Shown: piece after piece, positions 61,390 through 64,000 of the stretch
Layout of the letters: every line of letters starts with the position of its first letter
Numbering within the stretch: the stretch's first letter is position 1
Notes under the pieces: generated by a model
What the model saw: the letters and a program-made list of their open reading frames with translations, nothing else
Told to the model about the DNA's origin: nothing
Database searches by the model: none
DNA from: JBFLYC01 sp040756735
GTDB lineage: Bacteria; Bacillota; DSM-16504; Desulfitibacterales; Desulfitibacteraceae
Direction of reading: 5' to 3'
Length of the DNA: 64,000 bases
Assembly (NCBI GenBank): GCA_040756735.1
Contig: JBFLYC010000012.1
Span: forward strand, 35,541 to 99,540
Made by a program: the position numbers and the translations under genes

Positions 61390-61418
61390 TAGTATAACTT
61401 TTAAGCATTGATTTATAC
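61390..61418 (-). promoter_or_regulatory. Candidate sigma-G/F promoter of the SASP pair
   Basis: On the minus strand GTATA (61414-61418), a 17-base spacer and TATACTA (61390-61396). This is close to the forespore sigma-G pattern (GYATA, CATxxTA), as expected for ssp genes. Confidence 0.55.
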
Positions 61419-61551
61419 TAGATGAATGCTAGAAAGTATTTCCCACTAATTTAGTTGATTTTGTCAGCATAGAGAATTACTTGAATTAACCGTAATTCAG
61501 CATTTATTAAATAAAGCCTTGATGATTTCTCTTTTTAGTATTTACATTTAA

Positions 61552-61602
61552 AAAAAATAAAACCAAGCTTTAAGCATTTTGCATTTTAAGCTTGGTTTTT
61601 TA
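61552..61602. terminator. Terminator after the yloV-like gene
   Basis: AAACCAAGCTT and AAGCTTGGTTT (61560-61570 and 61588-61598) form an 11-pair stem. On the minus strand it is followed by TTATTTTTTT, and on the plus strand by T-rich sequence. Confidence 0.85.
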
Positions 61603-61608
61603 AACTGC

Positions 61609-63225
61609 CTATTCAGCTGATATCAAAAAATGATACAATGGTTGCCCCCCCCAATACAGCTCAAACTCTATATCAGGATACTTTTGAGTAAACTCTTCTT
61701 TGATAAACTCGGCAGTTTCTTCTGCAACATTCTCCCCATAAAATACTGTAATAAGTTCAACACCTTTATTCACAATAATCTCTAACAAGCGCATGGTTAC
61801 ATCTTGAAGGTCTTTACCTGTAAAAGCTATGTCTCCTTCTAAAAGGGCCAAAATATCCCCTTGATTTATGACCATTTCTCCAAACTGTGTATCACGAACC
61901 GCATAGGTAATCTCACCGGTTAATACATTATTAAAATGGCTCATCATAGATTCATAATTTTCCTCAAGACTTTGATTAACATCATAGCCTAACATAGCTG
62001 CCATTCCCTGTGGAAAAGTCTTGGTAGGAATAACTCTTACCTTTTTTTTACTCATCTTAGCTGCTTGTTCAGCTGCCATAATAATATTACGGTTATTGGG
62101 AATTATTATTGCAGAAGCGGATTCTAACTTTTCTACAGCGCTTAGTATATCTTCTGTACTAGGATTCATGGTCTGTCCACCCTCAACAACTTGATCTACA
62201 CCCATACTGACAATTATTTCCTTTAATCCATCCCCAGCAACAACCGATACTAGACCAACTTCTTTCATCTTAGAACTACTTTTATCTGCTGAACGAAAAC
62301 TAGCGTTTTGCTCAAGCATATTTTCAATTTTTATGTCATGCAGTGTTCCATATTTCAACGATATTTCTAACACCTGTCCGGGATTATTAGTATGTACATG
62401 AATTTTTATAATATCGCCAGAACCAACAACAAGGGTGCTATCACCTAAGTTGCATATTTCTTCCCTAATATTATCCTCAGACAAATCTTTACCCCGAATC
62501 ACACATTCAGTACAATAAACATACTCACCTATCTCTTCCTGTTGAGCTATTAGCGGTTTTGCTACACCTGCAATGCCAGAGACTAACGGTTCTTCATTAA
62601 GATGCTTACCGTCTAAATACTGGGCTATCCCATGCAATATAATAAGTAAGCCCTTTCCGCCAGCATCCACTACTCCTGCTCTGGCTAATACAGGAAGCAT
62701 TTCCGGAGTCTTTTCAAGAGCTTGTTCTCCTGCAAGAATGCCATGATTCAATAACTCATTAATATCCTTTGTGAAATAAGCAGCTTCCTTAAGTCCTTGG
62801 AACACTGCCCTGGCCACAGTTAGGATTGTACCTTCTACAGGTTTTAATACAGCTTTATAAGCTACCTGGACAGCCCGTTCTGAAGCTACTACTATATCTT
62901 TGGGTTCCATAGTCTCTACACCATCTAACTCCTGTGCAAAGCCCCTAAATAACTGGGATAAAATCACACCTGAATTGCCTCTGGCACCCATCAATGCACC
63001 CTTTGAAGCTGCTTTAACCACAGCGCCAACATTATTTGAGTCTATTAACTCAGCCTCTTTAACAGCACTGCTAATAGTCAGGTACATGTTAGTGCCTGTA
63101 TCTCCGTCTGGAACAGGAAAAACATTTAATGAGTTAATCTCCTCTTTATATTTAGCTAAATTTAAAAAACCTGCCTTGAGTGCAGCCTTAACCCGTATTG
63201 CATCTAAAACAAATGCTTTATGCAA
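61609..63225 (-). CDS. DAK-phosphatase-domain protein, fatty acid kinase FakA-like (YloV)
   Basis: A 538-residue protein of the YloV/FakA family. FakA phosphorylates fatty acids bound to FakB. The N-terminal DhaL-like nucleotide domain has LNVFPVPDGDTGTNMYLTIS, KGALMGARGNSGVILSQLF and RAGVVDAGGKGLLIILHGI, including the D-x-D-x-G metal residues. The C-terminal DegV-like half begins around residue 320 (VSVVAGDGLKEIIVSMGVD). It lies 14 bases after the asp23-like gene as in Bacillus yloU-yloV. No fakB is in the window. Confidence 0.92.
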   Translation of the reverse strand: MHKAFVLDAIRVKAALKAGFLNLAKYKEEINSLNVFPVPDGDTGTNMYLTISSAVKEAELIDSNNVGAVVKAASKGALMGARGNSGVILSQLFRGFAQELDGVETMEPKDIVVASERAVQVAYKAVLKPVEGTILTVARAVFQGLKEAAYFTKDINELLNHGILAGEQALEKTPEMLPVLARAGVVDAGGKGLLIILHGIAQYLDGKHLNEEPLVSGIAGVAKPLIAQQEEIGEYVYCTECVIRGKDLSEDNIREEICNLGDSTLVVGSGDIIKIHVHTNNPGQVLEISLKYGTLHDIKIENMLEQNASFRSADKSSSKMKEVGLVSVVAGDGLKEIIVSMGVDQVVEGGQTMNPSTEDILSAVEKLESASAIIIPNNRNIIMAAEQAAKMSKKKVRVIPTKTFPQGMAAMLGYDVNQSLEENYESMMSHFNNVLTGEITYAVRDTQFGEMVINQGDILALLEGDIAFTGKDLQDVTMRLLEIIVNKGVELITVFYGENVAEETAEFIKEEFTQKYPDIEFELYWGGQPLYHFLISAE

Positions 63226-63239
63226 AATTTCTACCCCCC

Positions 63240-63599
63240 TTAATCCACTACCTTGACTCCTAGTACTTTTATATTCACTTTCTCCACCTTTGCTCCGGTA
63301 ATTTCCTCAATAGTGTAATGGACCTTTTCCATTACATTTTGAGCAACTTCAGAAATTTTTGTTCCATAAATTACGACAATCCCAATATTAATAATTAACC
63401 TATTCCCATCCACTACCTCTACTTTAACGCCCTTTCTGGTGGTCTCTTTTTTGATTAATTCAGTAAGACCTTCACTTAGCTTGTTTGAAGGAACACCTGC
63501 TAAGCCATAACATTCCATGGCTGCGGTACTAGCAATATGAGCAATTACTTCTTTTGATATGTTTATTTTGCCCTTTGGTGTGGATATTTGCATGTTCAC
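63240..63599 (-). CDS. Asp23/Gls24 family envelope stress protein (YloU)
   Basis: A 119-residue Asp23-family protein, a group associated with the cell envelope in Gram-positives. ISKEVIAHIASTAAMECYGL and GVKVEVVDGNRLIINIGIVV are the conserved strands. The GTG start at 63599 is six bases after GGGAGG. It is paired with yloV, as in Bacillus. In relatives rpmB lies divergent to this point, but it is not seen here. Confidence 0.92.
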   Translation of the reverse strand: MNMQISTPKGKINISKEVIAHIASTAAMECYGLAGVPSNKLSEGLTELIKKETTRKGVKVEVVDGNRLIINIGIVVIYGTKISEVAQNVMEKVHYTIEEITGAKVEKVNIKVLGVKVVD

Positions 63600-63908
63600 A
63601 TCTTACCTCCCTCTTAATGCTTAATTATATGTTCTTCCCATATAACCAGAAATCCTTTATTGACCTTTTAAGGTTTTACTTGCAACTTAACGAGCAAACT
63701 AATTTTACAATATTTTATATGAATGTAACAATATTAAGTACTTCAATTCGCAATTTAACCGAGTTTAACGTAATGCGCAAATAACGAGAGCAAGAAAGTG
63801 TTAGTTAAAGCATGTGAAAGCTAGATTGCCAAGACCAAGCTGGACAATAAGAAACGGTAATATTATGATATTCGGCTCTTACTCATAATCGTGGGATAAA
63901 GCTGGACA

Positions 63909-63936
63909 TTGACCCTGCTCTATGTTATGATAAAAT
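63909..63936 (+). promoter_or_regulatory. Candidate promoter for the right-edge gene
   Basis: TTGACC (63909-63914), a 16-base spacer and TAAAAT (63931-63936), about 28 bases before the ATG at 63964. The rest of the 63600-63963 gap holds only a 10-base direct repeat, AAGCTGGACA, at 63837-63846 and 63899-63908. Confidence 0.5.
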
Positions 63937-63963
63937 AAAAAGAATTGAGCAGGAGAGATGATT

Positions 63964-64000
63964 ATGTCAGGTAAATTGAGCTGGAAAGACGTCCTCATAA
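63964..64000 (+). CDS. Start of an unidentified gene (partial, runs off the right edge)
   Basis: ATG 63964 follows AGGAGAG at six bases and a good promoter. Only twelve full codons, MSGKLSWKDVLI, are inside the window, too few to identify the product. The paired AAGCTGGACA repeats upstream leave open a mobile-element gene, but this is speculation. Confidence 0.5.
   Translation, partial: MSGKLSWKDVLI

Noticed and set aside
1..64000. CRISPR arrays, rRNA or tRNA genes, prophage or intact insertion sequences
   Set aside because: Looked for on both strands; no regularly spaced repeats, no rRNA or cloverleaf sequence recognised, and the only recombinase gene is the housekeeping xerC.

Overview
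The window is a chromosomal segment from an AT-rich, Gram-positive, endospore-forming anaerobe-like Firmicute. It most resembles class Clostridia, near the Peptococcaceae and Desulfitobacterium type of gene content. This rests on sporulation genes (gpr, two alpha/beta-type SASPs, ylbJ- and ytvI-like genes), CodY and FapR regulators, strong AGGAGG ribosome sites, Bacillus-like order of housekeeping genes, and an 11-gene complex I operon without nuoEFG. No rRNA, tRNA, CRISPR array or intact transposase gene was seen. Nearly all genes lie on the minus strand; ylbJ, gpr and an incomplete gene at the right edge are on the plus strand.

Read from right to left in the minus direction, the layout is: (1) 63.6-60.8 kb: asp23-like, yloV/fakA-like, two SASPs, with convergent gpr. 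(2) 59.7-54.1 kb: a small zinc-ribbon gene, rsmD, a coiled-coil protein, convergent ylbJ, a patatin-like lipase, ackA, yceD, rpmF. (3) 53.9-46.0 kb: the fatty-acid regulon fapR-plsX-fabH-fabK-fabD-fabG-acpP-(FMN oxidoreductase)-fabF behind a promoter that overlaps a clear FapR operator. (4) 46.0-38.4 kb: rnc, a radical SAM gene, smc, a duplicated JAMM-like protein and ftsY. (5) 38.3-30.2 kb: an MTA/SAH deaminase, ylxM-ffh-rpsP-khpA, rimM-trmD-SPOUT methyltransferase, rplS, lepB, rbgA, rnhB. (6) 30.0-20.4 kb: nuoABCDHIJKLMN. (7) 20.3-14.3 kb: yraN, an FMN-binding glutamate-synthase-like gene, comM, a decayed gene and dprA. (8) 14.2-0 kb: topA-trmFO-xerC-hslV-hslU-codY, rpsB-tsf, pyrH-frr-uppS-cdsA, ytvI-like, dxr (cut by the left edge).

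Most of the window is core machinery: translation, protein targeting, lipid synthesis, chromosome segregation and isoprenoid supply. The accessory content lies between these blocks. The most striking item is at 15615-16300: a broken gene whose three fragments all match methenyl-tetrahydromethanopterin cyclohydrolase (Mch), a C1 enzyme associated mainly with methanogens and methylotrophs. It carries an in-frame stop, a frameshift and a large internal deletion. Beside it are a candidate promoter-terminator small RNA unit and a 27-residue membrane peptide gene. A family of short GGGGACA...TGTCCCC palindromic repeats is scattered through at least seven intergenic gaps. Other points of interest are a JAMM-like protein with one intact and one degenerate copy, a possible AUU start for fabK, and a second FabK-like flavoprotein with a cysteine-rich tail inside the fab operon.
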